A DNA stretch of 64,000 nt from Opisthocomus hoazin (lineage: Eukaryota; Chordata; Aves; Opisthocomiformes; Opisthocomidae). A model generated the notes under the pieces. It searched no databases and was not told the origin of the DNA. It worked only from the letters and a program-made list of their open reading frames with translations. The DNA lies in contig NC_134427.1 in assembly GCF_030867145.1 (NCBI RefSeq), forward strand, positions 15,461,001 to 15,525,000, given 5' to 3'. A program made the translations under genes and the position numbers. Of the stretch, positions 24,801-38,720 are shown piece after piece (position 1 is the stretch's first letter; every line of letters starts with the position of its first letter).

Positions 24801-27800
24801 CTCTGCCTAAATTAGATGTCTAGACTCCTGCTACAATCAAAGGTGAGAGGCGGGTTCCTGATTGCAGTGCTCTGAATCACACCCTAAAAGATGCCTTGTC
24901 TGTATGGGGAGCACGGGCACCTGATGTAGGTGCTTAAAATGGGTCTGAATATTCCCTGTTGCATGCTGGGTCTGCCACTGCTGCTGCAAACACAGGACCT
25001 CCTCGCCTGGCGTAAATCAAATGCGTTAGCTGCACTCTTAAAGGAGAAATGTTAGCTGTACTCGGATGGAAATTAACTGGAGAGTGCATTTATTTTTGGC
25101 CAGTCCCCCGGGAGCACCTGCCAAGCATTACCTCTCATTTCAAGCCTAGCTGTTCCTGCTGAGAAAGTCTGACGGAGCTTCGAGTCTGGGTCAAGGTGAG
25201 CGCCCGGCTCTTCGTCAGCTGTCTGTGCTGGTTAAAAGGGAAAGGGGAAAGCAAGCTAAGCAGCAGACTGGGTGCGAGGAATGGTGCGCTCATGCTAGAG
25301 AGCGCAGGGAGGAGAAGAAACAGGACTGCTTGGGTAGGGTTCATGTACTGATTAAATGCGCCTGGCGGTCCCCAAGCATCAGTGTACAGTTTTAGAGTAA
25401 AAATGTTGAATTATAAATTAAACAGAGAAAATTCATTCTGGCCTCGTCTACTCTGGGACGATAGCCAGTTGCTTAAAACAAGGCTTACGTTCACCTGTTT
25501 GAAACTGAAGTGACTGACACAGGCCACGGTGCCTACGTGAAAGGTTTCCGAGAATCATGAACACCGTCGCGTGGACTCACTCGAGCGTCGGCGATGGGCG
25601 CTTCGGCATCGGGCGGGCCAGGCTCTCCCCTTCGGTGGGAGCCCGATGGGGCCGTGCGCAGGGTCGTGCCTCGCAGGGTGCCTGGAGGTCCCAGCGTGGC
25701 CGGGCTGCCTCCTCTCCTGCCTCCCAGCATCGTGTGCGTGGCCGGGAGCGTGCTGGTCCAGCACTGGGCACGGCACTGCTCTTCCAACGGCAGGACTCGC
25801 GGCGGAGGCGTCTGGGACTTTACTTTCTCAGAATAACTGTGAACTCAAATGGAAGGACGCTGGGGCGCTGGGGTCGATTCACATCTTTCGCAAACGCATT
25901 AGAAACTCATGTTTTTTCTCGAGATTCCTGAAAAGCAGAAAAACCCGGTGTTTTCATTTTTTTTTAATTTTCCACCAGGGACAGAAATCGCTGGCTGAGA
26001 ATCTGAGGCCTGAACCCAAAGAAAACATGTCTCAAGAAGCAGCGTAGCTGCTCTGGCCAAGGTTTTTCTTTTTTTCTCCGCCTACTCCAGAAGTCTGCAG
26101 AATCCAAAAGGGGCTGCAGAGTGTAAGGTGGCGTTCAGTGGATCAATGAACAGCTGTAAAAGAGCTTTCCTGCCTTTCCCAGCAGTTAATAACTTCATTG
26201 CGCAGAACTTAGTTTTTCAGAAAGACCTCATGTGTTTTTTGGCTGACTGAGGACTGGCGAGGAATGTTCATAGTTACGGATGGGGAGTATTTTTTTTTTT
26301 TTTTAGGGGGGAAAAAACCCCCAAACCCTCGAACAAACAAACTTGCTTTCACCAAAATCTTTGCTCCAGTTGCTGAGAGTGTGCAGTATTAGCCACAGTA
26401 ATAAAACGGTGCATAAAGCAGCCTTATTCAGCCTGAGAGGTGCGGAGATCCGAGTGCAGAACAGGTAGAGTCAGGGCTGGGTTGTCTGCTTGTGGGTTTA
26501 TTCCCCTCGCGCTGGACAGGCGTGAGCTCTGCGGCTGGGCTAGTGTCACGGGGGATGGGCACTGGCAAGGAGCAGGTATGACTCAGGGCTGATACGGCGC
26601 GGGAGGAAAGCGGTTTTGTTGCCAAATCTTGGATGCTGGCCCTTGGAGAAGAAAGATGGCTCTATCTTCTTGGCTCCCGAACCTAAAGGAGAATTTTAGC
26701 CCAGCTAAATTGTATATGTCCCTTGGGAAGGGTTTTGAGGCCAAAACCACTAAAAAACCCAGACTTTTTCGTCTAAATACAGTCCTAGGAAATTACCATG
26801 GTATCTCTAATATATACTCTGTCTGTACAATGTTATCCCTCTCTTGTAAATAAGGGTTCACTTGTTTACTCATCCTTCTACCTGTAATGGAAAAGTTCCA
26901 TCAAGTGTAACAGCAGTTATGTACAAAAAAAGGAAACTAATGCTTATAAAATGCCCAAACTTTGGGATTGTTCTTAAGTTGTTGTGTGTGGGTTGTGGTA
27001 TTTTTTTTTTTTTAAGCGTGCCATAAAATTTTGTAATTGGGCAGTGATTTTATATTAAATTTTGTTCCAAGTTCAAAACCCTGTCGAAATGTGCTTGTGT
27101 GTCTGGTACTTTCTCTGTGAGAGAGAGTTAGAAACTCCAAGTGCTGTAGATGGACAGGTTCTTCTCAGACTAGCGCACAGTTGGTCCCTTGTTGGGACTG
27201 CTTGGGCTCGCTACAGCCTGGTAATCTCTACCACATTAACTGGGTAGATAGAAATTTGATGTTTTTAACTTAGTATTGCGGGGGCAATTTTCTTTTTACC
27301 AAACCTTAGGGACATATATTAAGTGCTATTATGTGTGACAAAAAAATGGAAATAATCCATATAATTCAGGCCCTTTTTCCACCATTTTTGTTGTGCGCTG
27401 GTCCTGGCTCTTGGGCTGGTTTCGACCTTCCGGAGTATGTGACCTGACCTCTACTGGTGGACCTCGTGGTAACATGAGTCGGTGTGGAAGAGTTCACTCA
27501 ACGTGCTCTGAAATGAGGCGATTTGCCTACACACCCAGGGGTTTCTCCTGCTGATGCCGCACAGTGGATCTCCAGGTGTAGCAAAACTCCAGGGCTAGCA
27601 AAAAGCGGAGCTGGTGGGTGTTTAACTGCTGACTTAATGAACAGAAAAAGATCTGACACTGTTTTGACACATGCCTGAAGTGATTCCGTTTCATGCTCGT
27701 ACGGCTTTGCGTTTTTTTCCTGTCTTAGTTTTAACTCTTTTCCTTTTCCTCTTAGTGTTGCTGTGATCGTAACACTTTCCTTCCCCTCCTCCCTCACCTC

Positions 27801-30800
27801 CTGTATTGTTTAACATCTTCCCGAGTTTGGGGGAATTTAATGGCCTCGTTTTGCCCAGTCCCGGTCTGCGTTCGAGCGGGAAGCGTGCGGCGGTAACAAG
27901 CCCTCCGAGCTGCAAAGAGCAAACGCTGCCCAGTGGAGCGGGCTGACGCGGCAGGCAGGGCTCCGGCTCCGGCGGGCGATCGTAGCGTGTACACCCTGCC
28001 TGCGGTGATGGACGGCGGCAACGCTCCGCCAGCGCGGGCGTTGGCAGAAAGCACGTGTGTGCATGGATGCGTTTCGGTCTGACACACTTCGACCGAAGTT
28101 TTGTCCTCTGCTTGTCAGTCCAGGTGCTCTGGGCAGGCGTAGAGAAGATCTCTTTGTGCCAAAGATCTTACCGTCAAAACAGGCTCTTACTGCTAGACCG
28201 TAATGAGACAACCAACTTCCACGCCCAGACAGAATTCCCACCGATGTCAAAGGTTTTATTTCCACTGAGAAATTAGTGAGTGCTGCAGATCTTGGAATAT
28301 TATCAACATTAAAACAACAGTCTAGACTGTGTTTTCCCTGCTGTTGTCATGTGAAACACTTAGGGGTGACTGTAAGTAGAAGTCTCTGTTACTCTTTCAT
28401 TTTGTTCATTTGATGGCGGAATTGCTGTCTGCTCGGTTAATTAATTTCTCCTGCTGTGCTCCGGTCTTTCACACAACACTGAGGGGGGAAAGAAAAAGTT
28501 TTCGAGAGTGAGACAATGTAGCGTGAACCCACAAAAGTTGTTAGAGGGACCCAGGGGAGGTGAGAGGTTCTAAAAGTGGGTTTTATTGTTTAAAAATGTT
28601 TTTCCTGTAGAACACAAGTTTGTGTACCACTGCAGAGCCAGTGGTCAGAGCAGCTGAATGGGAAGGAGTTTGGTGGACCCACTTGGAAACCCATTATGAA
28701 ATTCTGTGATAATCCACTGTAAGCATGTTCCTAAGTGATGGGGAAGTTGTTTCTTTCCCATTCAGAGCTGTCAGACCTTTTTTTTTACTACTGGGGTGAG
28801 GTTAGTACCGTGTCCTGCAGCTCGGCTCTGGGAGCTCAGCCTGCTCCTTGGACTCCGTTGTCATTCCTGCCATGGTCAGGCCATGAGCTGTTCCTCAGCG
28901 AATAGCACTGATGATAATTAAGTTTTCATTCCCCTATCTTGAGCCAACTGCAGAAGTGAAAATATGCTGTTTTACAGGTGAGGGATAGATGGGCGGGGAG
29001 GAATGGGATTTGCCCAGAGAGCTCAGCCCCGTGTCCGCGCTGTGAACCAAGCAGCTCGCACTGGTGGAGTGACCTGGGAGAGACTGGAGAGACTCCGTGT
29101 GTTGTCGCTGCTCTGGGAGAAGCAGGGGGACCCCAAAATACCACCTGCTCGGCTCCGTGCGGGACGATGTCAGCTTTGATTCACGTGTCTTGAAGCTGTT
29201 GCCTTGCTGGTGGCACGAGCGGCTGCGGTCCGCCTTGCCCAGGCTGTGCCCATCTGGAGCCCAGGCTGGTGGGGTCCTCACCTGGCTGTCACCAGCTGTT
29301 AGAGCCAGCGCTCACCACGGCTCTGCCCTGCTTAGCATCCTGCCACCGCCTGGGACAGTGCTGGGGCCCGTGCTGCTGGTTGCACACGGGCTGTAGAAGG
29401 GCCCGTGTCACCTGGCGTGCCGCTGCGTGTTGGGACTCCTCCGGAAGGTGCGGGGCTGTGAGCCTACTGCCTTCCAGATGCTGCGTCTGCCATCGCCACT
29501 CCTCCCAGCAGAGCCAGCGCCGTCCCTGGTGGGAGTGTTTGCTACATCAGAGCCCCGGTTTGTGCTGCCAGCGGATGATTTCTCTGGTATATTTACACTT
29601 GTAAGGGAAGATTTTTTTTTTTCCCCTTGTAAATATCACGGCACTTCTGTTGCTTCTGCGCTGGCCCATCTGTGCACCATTTTCACTTGTACTGACTCAT
29701 GTTCACAGAGTAGTAAGAATCATCTCGAAGTGTTTTAATTTCTGCGTTAGAGTGGGCCCATTTTGCTGTTCCAGTTAGCTCCTAGGCAGTGGAGTGCTGG
29801 GTTTTCTTTATTCTTAATGACATCTCTGGACCCTGTTGCGCTGGTGTAGATTTTAATGAAGTAGTTTGCATTTATTCATTCAGGCTTTTTGAGACTTCCC
29901 TTCTCGTGTTTCTGAGGTCTGTAGTGAGATGAGCTTTCTGCCAGTTTTCTGCACGACCAGAAGTCGCTGGGTGTGTATCCCCGCTGAAAGGGGGTACGAC
30001 GTCTTTGGCCTCTCAGAAGGTTTCAAGTTCAGCTATTCCAGAAGCAGGAAACCTTAGGTTAAGGTGGTGCCTGCAGATTGCCTTCAGACCCGTTGAGCTG
30101 TGCTGTGCTCTTTCTAATGAGCGATCACGTACTCGTTTTCTCCACCACCGTTTCTTTGGGTAACCAGAGCAGACAGCAGCTATTTACTGAACAGCTCTTG
30201 AGTATTTTGGCTTGTCTTCACTACCCCATGTGCACCCCGGGGTCATCTTCACTGTCTATGGGTCAGACCTTGCTCTGGAGGTAGGCTGATCACAGGGTCA
30301 TTTTAGGAGCTGCTTCGCCGGTGTTCACTGAGATGCGGTGTCCGTGTCCTCGCTCAGCTTGAGCTGTCTCCCAGCTCTCTGCTGGCCTGGTGCCACAGAG
30401 GCCCTGCAGCTAAAGGGCACGTTTGCAGCCAAAGCCCTACAAAAGCCTGCAGCTGCAGGAGCATCCTTGGTCGCGCTTGGATGCTGCGTGTGTTGCCTCA
30501 CCAGAGCGTCTCGCACAGTGGGGCACCGAGCTCGCTCTGCCCTGAGGACAGTCAAAGTAGCCACTGGATCTCTGCTGCACATGTGTAAACAGCAAATACA
30601 TATATATATACACATGTGTAAAGTCTGAGGCTGAAAACAGCCAAATTATGATCCTTGTTTCCCCCTGAGAATATGAAAAGACATGTATTTCACAGCAGTC
30701 GAGTCTGCCAGTATTTCAAGGTACTGCTTTTAGAAGCATGGAGAGTGAGAGCATTTCACTAAATTACAAAAAGATCCTTTTAACGTGAGCAAGAGAGAGT

Positions 30801-33800
30801 CTTTTTCCTTAAACATATTATTGGGAAGGACTTGAACTATTTCAGCTGAAATGAAAATGTTTAGCCTGAGGCCAAACCCAGCTGGAGAAATTTTCAGCCC
30901 AAACAATTAACTATAGATGAAGCTATGAGCAACCAGAACTGGAGTTGTACAATAGTCACCTGTAGTTACAGTGGTGCTTTCAACGCTGCCCGTAATGTTG
31001 GCGCACGTGTCAGTGTAAGTTCGTGGGTGACTCTCTCAGAAGAGCCCCCTTTCAGAGCTGCATATAAACCCCAGCCTGCTGATTTGAGGGGATGGGAGCA
31101 AGTGTTTCCTATCAGAAATAATCTGATTCTGAAAGATGAATTAACAGGTGACTTTCAGAGCAGCATCTTGTCTGTGCTCAGTGTTTACCCAGGGTCAGGT
31201 TTTGCTAGGCTATTATGTTTCTGTTGCACATGGGAGGAAGGGCGCAGTGAAGATGGAGCCTCCTATGACGGAGAACAGCTCGGGCGTGAGGAACCTGGGA
31301 TGGCAGAGATTAATGGGGCTGCAGCCCATCTGCGGTATCTCCATCTGAGCAAGGCTTTCGTGGGAAACTGGAAGGTAACCTCCACATGATGGAGGTTGTC
31401 TGTTGTACTGCTGTTCCTTGCTTAGCAGGGAGAATACACCAAGCCTGCAAGCGTGTCCTGAATGAACGGTTCCTCATGGAGATGTTCAAGCCACACAAAA
31501 TCACGGGCGAGCATTTTAGAAGCTTGCACATGGGGAAATATTCTCGCCTCCGTCGGCTGCTAAATTGAGCTGCAGGTGAACTCTCTCTGCAGCACAGGTA
31601 GTGCTGACAAACAGTCATCTTCAGTGATGAAAGGAGTGCAGGTGAGAGGAAATTTTGTGGGAGGAGATCCTGTTTTGAATTTCTTGTGGAAACCGTAATT
31701 ATGTGATTCCGTGTAGAGAGGCATGAGGGTTTCCAGTCTAAGCTGTAAAAAAAGCTTTGGGAAGCAGCCGATGGATGAGGCTGCTCATTCAGACCTTATC
31801 TCCTCATGTGGGAGCGTGGAAATCTTAGCGTTCCACCTTATCTCTTCTCCCCCGGGGAGATCAATGCTGAGAGAGTTTGACCTCTCGCTTACCGTTTCAA
31901 ATCAAACCCAGTGTAATAATGGCTTTGGCCATGCAGTGCCTCAGTCACTTAATGAAATAATCTTGTTCCCTGCCCTTGTGGGTACAAATATGACTTGCCA
32001 AAGTGCCACGTAAGTGGTACCTGGAGGACAGTCGTCACGGAGTAGAGTTGTGGCAGAAACATCCTCCCTTCCTCCAGGCTTTCCCTGCAGGTGCAGAGCT
32101 TAGGGTGTCCAATGGAGTGGAAGTTTGTCCCTCTGCTTCGGGGCAGCTTCTGTTTTGGGGATGGAGGTGGATACGGAGGGGATCCCTGTTTCTGTGCTTG
32201 CTCCTGGGCTTTTGCAGTTCCCTGCAGCTTTAAATGATGTTTAAGTCAATGTTGATTCAAAGCATTTAGCGTGAGGAGATCCCAGATCTGGAATGGATGT
32301 TCTCCAAAAGCAAGGGCGCCTCGGTGCCAGCGCAGGAGTATCCATAAAAAGAGCTCTCAGCCAGAGCGCGCCCAGAATCTGTTTTGCTTTCTCACACTTG
32401 GAGCTGGTATATTTTAAAGGATATCAAGCGGCAAATGTGGCAAAGGTGAAAAATTGTTACAGACTGTATTTGGCAGAAAACCAGCAAAGATAAAATACCA
32501 TACGTTCTGTGCAATGAGCTCCTACACAAATGATTCATTCACCAGAACACAGCTGGGGTCAACACCTTCTATTTGAATAGCCGAAAGTTATGCAAATACT
32601 TTAATGTGGTTTTTCTGAAAAAAAAAAAAAAAAGACAATATATTCTATTCCAATAAGAAAGCTCTGTATCTATGTAACTTTTAGGAATCAAAGTCCCACA
32701 AGAACAGTGTCACTGTGTTATACACATATGTACAGCAGCTGAATAGCTAGAAAATGACAAGATATGCCCTAGAGATGCAAACTCTGAAAAGATTGCTTGT
32801 TTTCCTCTGCATTACCAGCCAAGTCTGTTCTACAAAACGTGTGTGATGGAGATCACACTATTTCAAAATATCAAATTGCTAATTAGAGAAACTACTCAAG
32901 GAAACTTTCCAGTAGAACAATATATGCAGTGGGATAATAGTAGTCACTATTTCTTTAATGAGTTTCCTTCCTAACCAGAATTTCTTACAATACATTCAGT
33001 GCAGCCATTCAGTTAGATTATTATGAATCACATGTGTATTATTTCTGATTCGGTATTAACATAAAAACTTCTGATGAACCACGGCATTACAAAAACAGGT
33101 CTAGTGTATAGAATGGTAATATCATTCCTGCAGATAAAAGCTTGGAAATGAAGGTCCTTATGCAGCAAAACAATTTAAGTGTTAGTTGCTAGGCTTAATT
33201 TGTAAAGGTGTTGCTGGGACACTGCAGGTCCAACGGAAGCCAAGAAGAGCAGGGTGTCTCTGGGTGGTCAGACATGTTGGTCCACAGCATGAGCATTGCT
33301 CTGCAGTGCAGCATTGCATTCTGTAGTATCTGAATCAGCAGAAGGTGATGGGAGGGAAAAATCTCTCTAGGTGGGTGTTCTCGTAACATGGTTGGTTGAG
33401 TTGGAGATTTTCTGAAATACTGATATTTTGCTATAGCGAAGTAATTTAGTAATGTCATCCAAGGGACAGTGTGTACAAGCCCTCATGAAATGATGTGGGT
33501 AGATCAAGTCAAGCAAAAAGTAGTTGCGTTGTGTAGCAGAGAGAAGAGCAGAGAACATAAGAGAGCTCTCAAATTGCTTCTTCCCTGTTCTGTGAGAGGA
33601 TGGTGGCGAAAATATTCCATTCAGGTTCTGAATAGAAGTTGACATAATGAGGTGGATTGCCAAAAATATTCCAAGAAGGTGGACAGCTTTTTTGGTGGCT
33701 TGTTGGTGGTAACTAGGTGCTTCATTTGGTATTCTTGAAAATCCTTAATTCCTGCTTAAGAGGTTCTCTAGTGTCTATTTCGTTTTCTCTGGTGAGCGAG

Positions 33801-36800
33801 AATGACTTCTTGATCTTGGATTTTGCATTCCCAGATAGCCGTTCTTTGTATTCCCCTCAAGTAAAGAGAGCAAACAACCATTTAAAGCAAAAAATGCAAG
33901 AGCTTCCTAAGTATAAAGGTAAGGCTTTTCCTACTTATAAGTTTGGAGTAGTTACTGGGCATTAGATAATTAGTCCTTGATGAGTGATGAGTCCTTGGTT
34001 TGAATCATATTATCTCACCACACTGTTAGCCAGAGACCTGTGGAATGGCTGTTCTTCAGCTGCCTTAAAAATCTCTCTTGTAACCTCTGGTGCTCTGAAT
34101 GATGTAACCTCTTCTTTATTATCAGACTCAGTGATAATGCTAGTGTTGGGAAATAGCTTTGGATGGTTCTTCCATAGCTGGTCTTCACCCTGGCACTGGC
34201 TACCATGACTCTTCTGCATTTCCTTGCACTGATTGGCTCCCATTCCTTTCCAAACAAGAACTGAAACAGACCCCATGGGAATGAATCACCTCGAGGAGGA
34301 CAGCAGCTTGATTTGGCAGTTATTTGAGGACAGTGGAGCCAAAGCCTTCAGGTGGTTAGTGCTATGTTCTGCACTAATGTGTCATAGAAAGATAGAGATC
34401 TTAAATACATGAGTTAATATGGTTGTCCATCCATTTTGGCCAGCTGAACTGTGTTGTTTGCTCTGTGTTGATTGCAGATGGGCCAGTCTGTTAGGAAATT
34501 ATTTTGTCACTGAACGTCAGTAGGACAATAGTGTGGTCAGGCTACATGTGCCATTGTTTTCTTGGCATCTAAGCTTCACTTGGACGTTTGCCATGAGAGT
34601 TACTGACCTGGCGAGCTATTTCCAAATACGACCTGTGGCATATGACTGAGCTCAGGGAATACATATCAGCTTAATTCCCCTGTGTCCAAAGCAGCCTGTC
34701 AAATACTGAGAAAAATATTGGAGAGTCTAGCAGGTCAGACTTCCCTCATCAGGTCCAGGCTTGACTCTTTTGTCTCTAATGTCTAGCAGGCAAGCCAAAA
34801 TCTCAGTCCAGTCACCGCTGTCCTCAGAACCTCCAAACTGTTGGTTGGAGGTGGATTCTGTCTACTGGCCAAATCATCAGGCAGTGTTTTAAAAAACAAA
34901 TAAATGTTGATGGTGGGACTTCTTCATCCCAGGAAGAAGTCAGGAAAGAAAGACGGGAAGGATCAAAGACCAGTAAATTTGTCCACCCTCATCAGAGCCA
35001 TCTTTGGGCGGCTTCTCTCCTTTCAGTCCAGAAGGCATCGTGTCAAATCTGAGAGTTACTGATCTGGGAAGCTGTTGACACCTGAAAGGTGGAAAGCATA
35101 GAGAAAAGGAGGAGTTGGTGAAGGGCAGCAAGCGACCGCAGAGCCCCTCGCCATTGACCATGGGCTCCTTTGTTTTTCTTTGTTTTGTGATGGGTATTCC
35201 CGCACCGCCTCAGATGCTCTCCTCTCTCCTGCCTTGCAGAACATTGCTCTTTGCATCTCAGTGGATTTACTCTCCTCCTTATCTAATTTTAATTAAAGCT
35301 CCTTTCTCCCCTCCCCCCCCAAACATAATCAACTGAAGAAAAATGAGCTGGTAAGTCATTGTTTTTACCACTTTGGCAGCAAATGAATGTTATGTCTGGC
35401 ACGCTCGGCACCAAGTCAGAAAATGAATCAGCAGCTGTTGTGACAGAAGCTTTTTCCTGAATGGGGAAACAGAGACAAAAAGAAAACAGGCCAAGGAGAG
35501 GTTTCTGCGGTGGGCATTGCCAGCGCCGCACTGCCATGAGGAACGTCTCTGCCCTTCACTGGGGAAGGCAGCCTGGCCACTGGCAGGGCCTTCCCTCTTG
35601 CCCCCTGGCATGGCGGTGGGGCCCGGAGGTGCCGTTTTGTGGCTGGTATTGGCTGGGGGCTGCTGCCCGTGGCCGTGCCTGGGAGGGGAGCAGCAAGATG
35701 AGGTGCCCCAGCACTGTGGTGGGCAGCTGGCGGTTTGGGGAAAGCAAGCATGACCCAAAGCCCTGCAGATCTTCCTGAAAGCCCCGTCTCAGCTGGGTGG
35801 GCGGGTGGTGGGGTGTTTCTGTAGGTATGTTGATCAAGAAACACCTATTCGTCCCGGTACTGCACTATGGCGTGGTTTGCTTTGTGCCCATCCATGGGAA
35901 AAGGATGAATTATTTCTTTGTGTCTTGACAGACCCGGACTCGTATTTTGTTGTTTTAAGCAGCAAACTTGCACATATTTTACACAGCATGCTGTGAGATG
36001 CAATGTCCTGGAGGAAAGAGTGGTTTATGGTATCCCCAGATCATCTCATCCTTTTTCTTTAACTAATGGTTAACTTCTCGTAAGGACTCCATTTGGTTTG
36101 TGACCTTTGGCATCTGCTGCTTCTTTTACGTGAAACATTTGAGGGCACATGAGAAATGATTTTGACTAATATTATGACCTTGTTAATGTATTGCAAACTA
36201 TTTCTATAGGAGCAGCGTCAAAGTTTTATCTGCTGAATAAATATTGCCAGCCTAAGCTAATACACAGAGTAGATCTGGAGGCATTACCTCACTGGAGCAG
36301 ACACGATGTCCAGCTAGAGGACAGGACCGTACAACTGGGTGATGGGCAAACCTGGAGCTTCAGCAGGTCTGTCTGAGAGAGAGAACTGGCTTCCGTATCT
36401 CCCTGGAGAGGGCTGCTTTTGCTAGGGTATTTTTAATGGGAATAACAGACAATTGAGCCAGCTGAGCTGGTGACTTGCAACCTGAACGGTTTCAGTAAAG
36501 TCCAAAGGGACAGTGTGTGGTTGGGAGTCAGGGCAGAGGTTGTCCTGGGTTCCTGGAGGCAAGTATCACAATATTTATAGCTCCTTTCCTGCCAAATGGA
36601 CAAGCGACATGTTTGTCCTTTTCCTGTCCTTACAAATTCCCTCCTCACCTCTGCAAAACAGGGTGTGCTTCGATGCCTGCCCTGTTGCACGCTACTGGTG
36701 ACACAGGCTGGAGCATGGGCTTCTTCTGTGGCATGGCCAAAGGGACTCTCTCTGCCTCTGGTTTTCTCTTGCTGGGCGTACAGTGGTGTTCACAGTCCAG

Positions 36801-37380
36801 CCCAAGGCCTCACCACACCAGAAATCTCGCCTGGTTTTGGTTGGGTTTTGTGTGGGGTGGTATGGGTTGGTTCATGTTGGTAGGACAGAGTACAGCCGTC
36901 ACAGAAGGATAAAGCTAGGGGCCAGGTCTGTTTGATGTTTTGCATATTCAGCTACAATTTTTTCAGTGGAGATGCGTGCTCCGTGTTTCCCTTTCAGCTC
37001 CCTTCGCTCCAGTGCCAGCTCCCTCATTCCGAGCCAATAAAACACTGGTTCGTCTGTGCCAGAAAAACGTGCAGTCCTGCAGAAGAACTGGACAGAAAGT
37101 GCCTACAACTCCACGTCGTTACCCAGCTGCAGGAGGAGAGCGTGGTACTGACAGCCTGGCCATCAGAGTCAGGGAAAGGTGTTTTGGTAGAGATTTGTTA
37201 TTCACTGACCAAAGCACTGATGGGACAAACAGTCACAGCCTCAGAAATACCAGTCCTGTGGAGTCCTCAGTTAACTAGTTTATATAGGAAAAAAAAGCCC
37301 CGAGGAAGAGAAAGGTTGCTCTACTAAGTGTGTGGTTGCTTTTTGTTTAACTTGAATGTTGGTTTATAACTTGTATGACT
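21900..37380. other. Intergenic DNA, left part
   Basis: About 15 kb between the CD99L2 island and the middle of the window, with no recognisable exon or young transposon. GC content falls from left to right. A long plus-strand open frame ends at 22,936 and AATAAA occurs at 23,582. Poly-A and poly-T runs occur near 24,274, 26,289, 27,000 and 32,619. The segment 26,630-27,080 looks like 3'-UTR-type AT-rich sequence but has no identifiable gene attached. The minus-strand open frames at 33,195-33,663 and 34,010-34,276 resemble no family I know. Confidence 0.6.
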
Positions 37381-38651
37381 GCTGGATTTACAATCCATGA
37401 AGATGAACCCATTAGACATCACTTTCTAGAAACACTGCTTTTTATTATCTTACTGTATCATTTATTTTCTCATCTTGGTCCTGATCCTGCAAAGCCTTTC
37501 CATCAGGTGTAGATGCAGTGATGTTCTTGTTGCTTGTGTGGCAGCAGCTCAAGAGACCCCGGCCCCACTGCAGCAGGGACAGGACCCAGCAACAGCCCAA
37601 CGTGGCTCCAGAGACTTCTTTAGCTCCTGAGTAGCTTTGTCCTGAGCTGCTGAAGTCAACGGGAGATGAGCCAGTCTTTCAAAGTAACTTCACGTGAATC
37701 ATTCCTGAGCGGTCTTTAAGTTAATTGATTCTGTTTGCAAATATGGAAAGGAGGAAATCATGTGCTGTTGGTGAGCATGTGCCGTGCCCATTGAGGTGGT
37801 GTGGAGGGACCTTTTCCAACCAGCTTCATGTGTGTAAAAAGTATGGGGCCTGATTCTTAAGGCGTGCATGCAGCTTGCTCTGTGGGCTTTAGTGAAGTCG
37901 CTCCTGTTTTGCTCTGGGCTGTGATTGTGTGAGAGGAAAATCATTCTTCGGTTCGAAGAATCAAAATCAAAGCTGGAGGAGGGAAAGGTGCGGTGAAATT
38001 TCAGGGCTGACCGGCCATCTGTACAAGCACCAGCTATCTCCTAACCAACAGGCAGAGTCCACCTCCTTCAAACGCTTACTGCCGAGCTTGTCGGCAGTGC
38101 TGACGGCACCAGGTTCTCTCGCAGCAGCACCCGCAGGCACAGCTCTGCCATCTTAAAGGCTTTCAGGATTAGGCCAGGGCTCCTGCACAGCTGTGGTGCC
38201 TTGCCGCTATTTTACATCCCCTGAAAGATTTTTGAATGGACTTCAGAAGCCATTAGGAACCCAAATGTCGACTTGCACTTGCAAAATGTCTCTGGTTAAT
38301 GTTTTCCTACTGACGCTCTGCTTTGCTCCCCGCCTGCCAGAGTTTCCTGTGACCTATTTGAAATATCACTCTCCTAAGTGAAAATGTGCCTCTCTTTTTA
38401 AAACTTGCAAAACTCACAAAAATAAATAGCCTAATTTGGCCAGTTAATAGCCCTCTCCTGGGGCTCCTCTCAGCAACTAAGAGGCCTTTTAAATACAACA
38501 TTTGTGACTGCGTCATTAAAGCTCTGCATGATCCAAGCAGACTAAACCAAAAAGAAAGAAATGCCTTATTTGATCTAAGTTTTCATTTTTTTCTAAATAG
38601 TGACACTAGAGACCCATTTATTTTTAATTACACAATTGCTTTATTAAAAGC

Positions 38652-38720
38652 CTAAATCCTGCAATCCCTAGTCATTGCTTAGGCAAAACTGTTATCATTG
38701 AAGGAAGGACCTGTAGGAGT
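38652..38720. repeat. Possible ancient amniote repeat fragment
   Basis: The string aaatcctgcaatccctagtc, followed by taggcaaaactgttatcatt and gaag, resembles the end of an old short DNA repeat widespread in sauropsid genomes (consensus-like tcctgcaatccttactcagg then caaaactcccattga). Recognition is from memory and the copy is decayed. Confidence 0.3.

Noticed and set aside
33195..34276. Possible degraded transposase or viral relic in minus-strand frames.
   Set aside because: I could not match any ordered set of motifs, unlike the LINE relic at 57.4 kb.
35390..35844. Minus-strand frames of 122-138 codons.
   Set aside because: Several frames on both strands are open in the same GC-rich patch, with no domain, no convincing start and no splice context.
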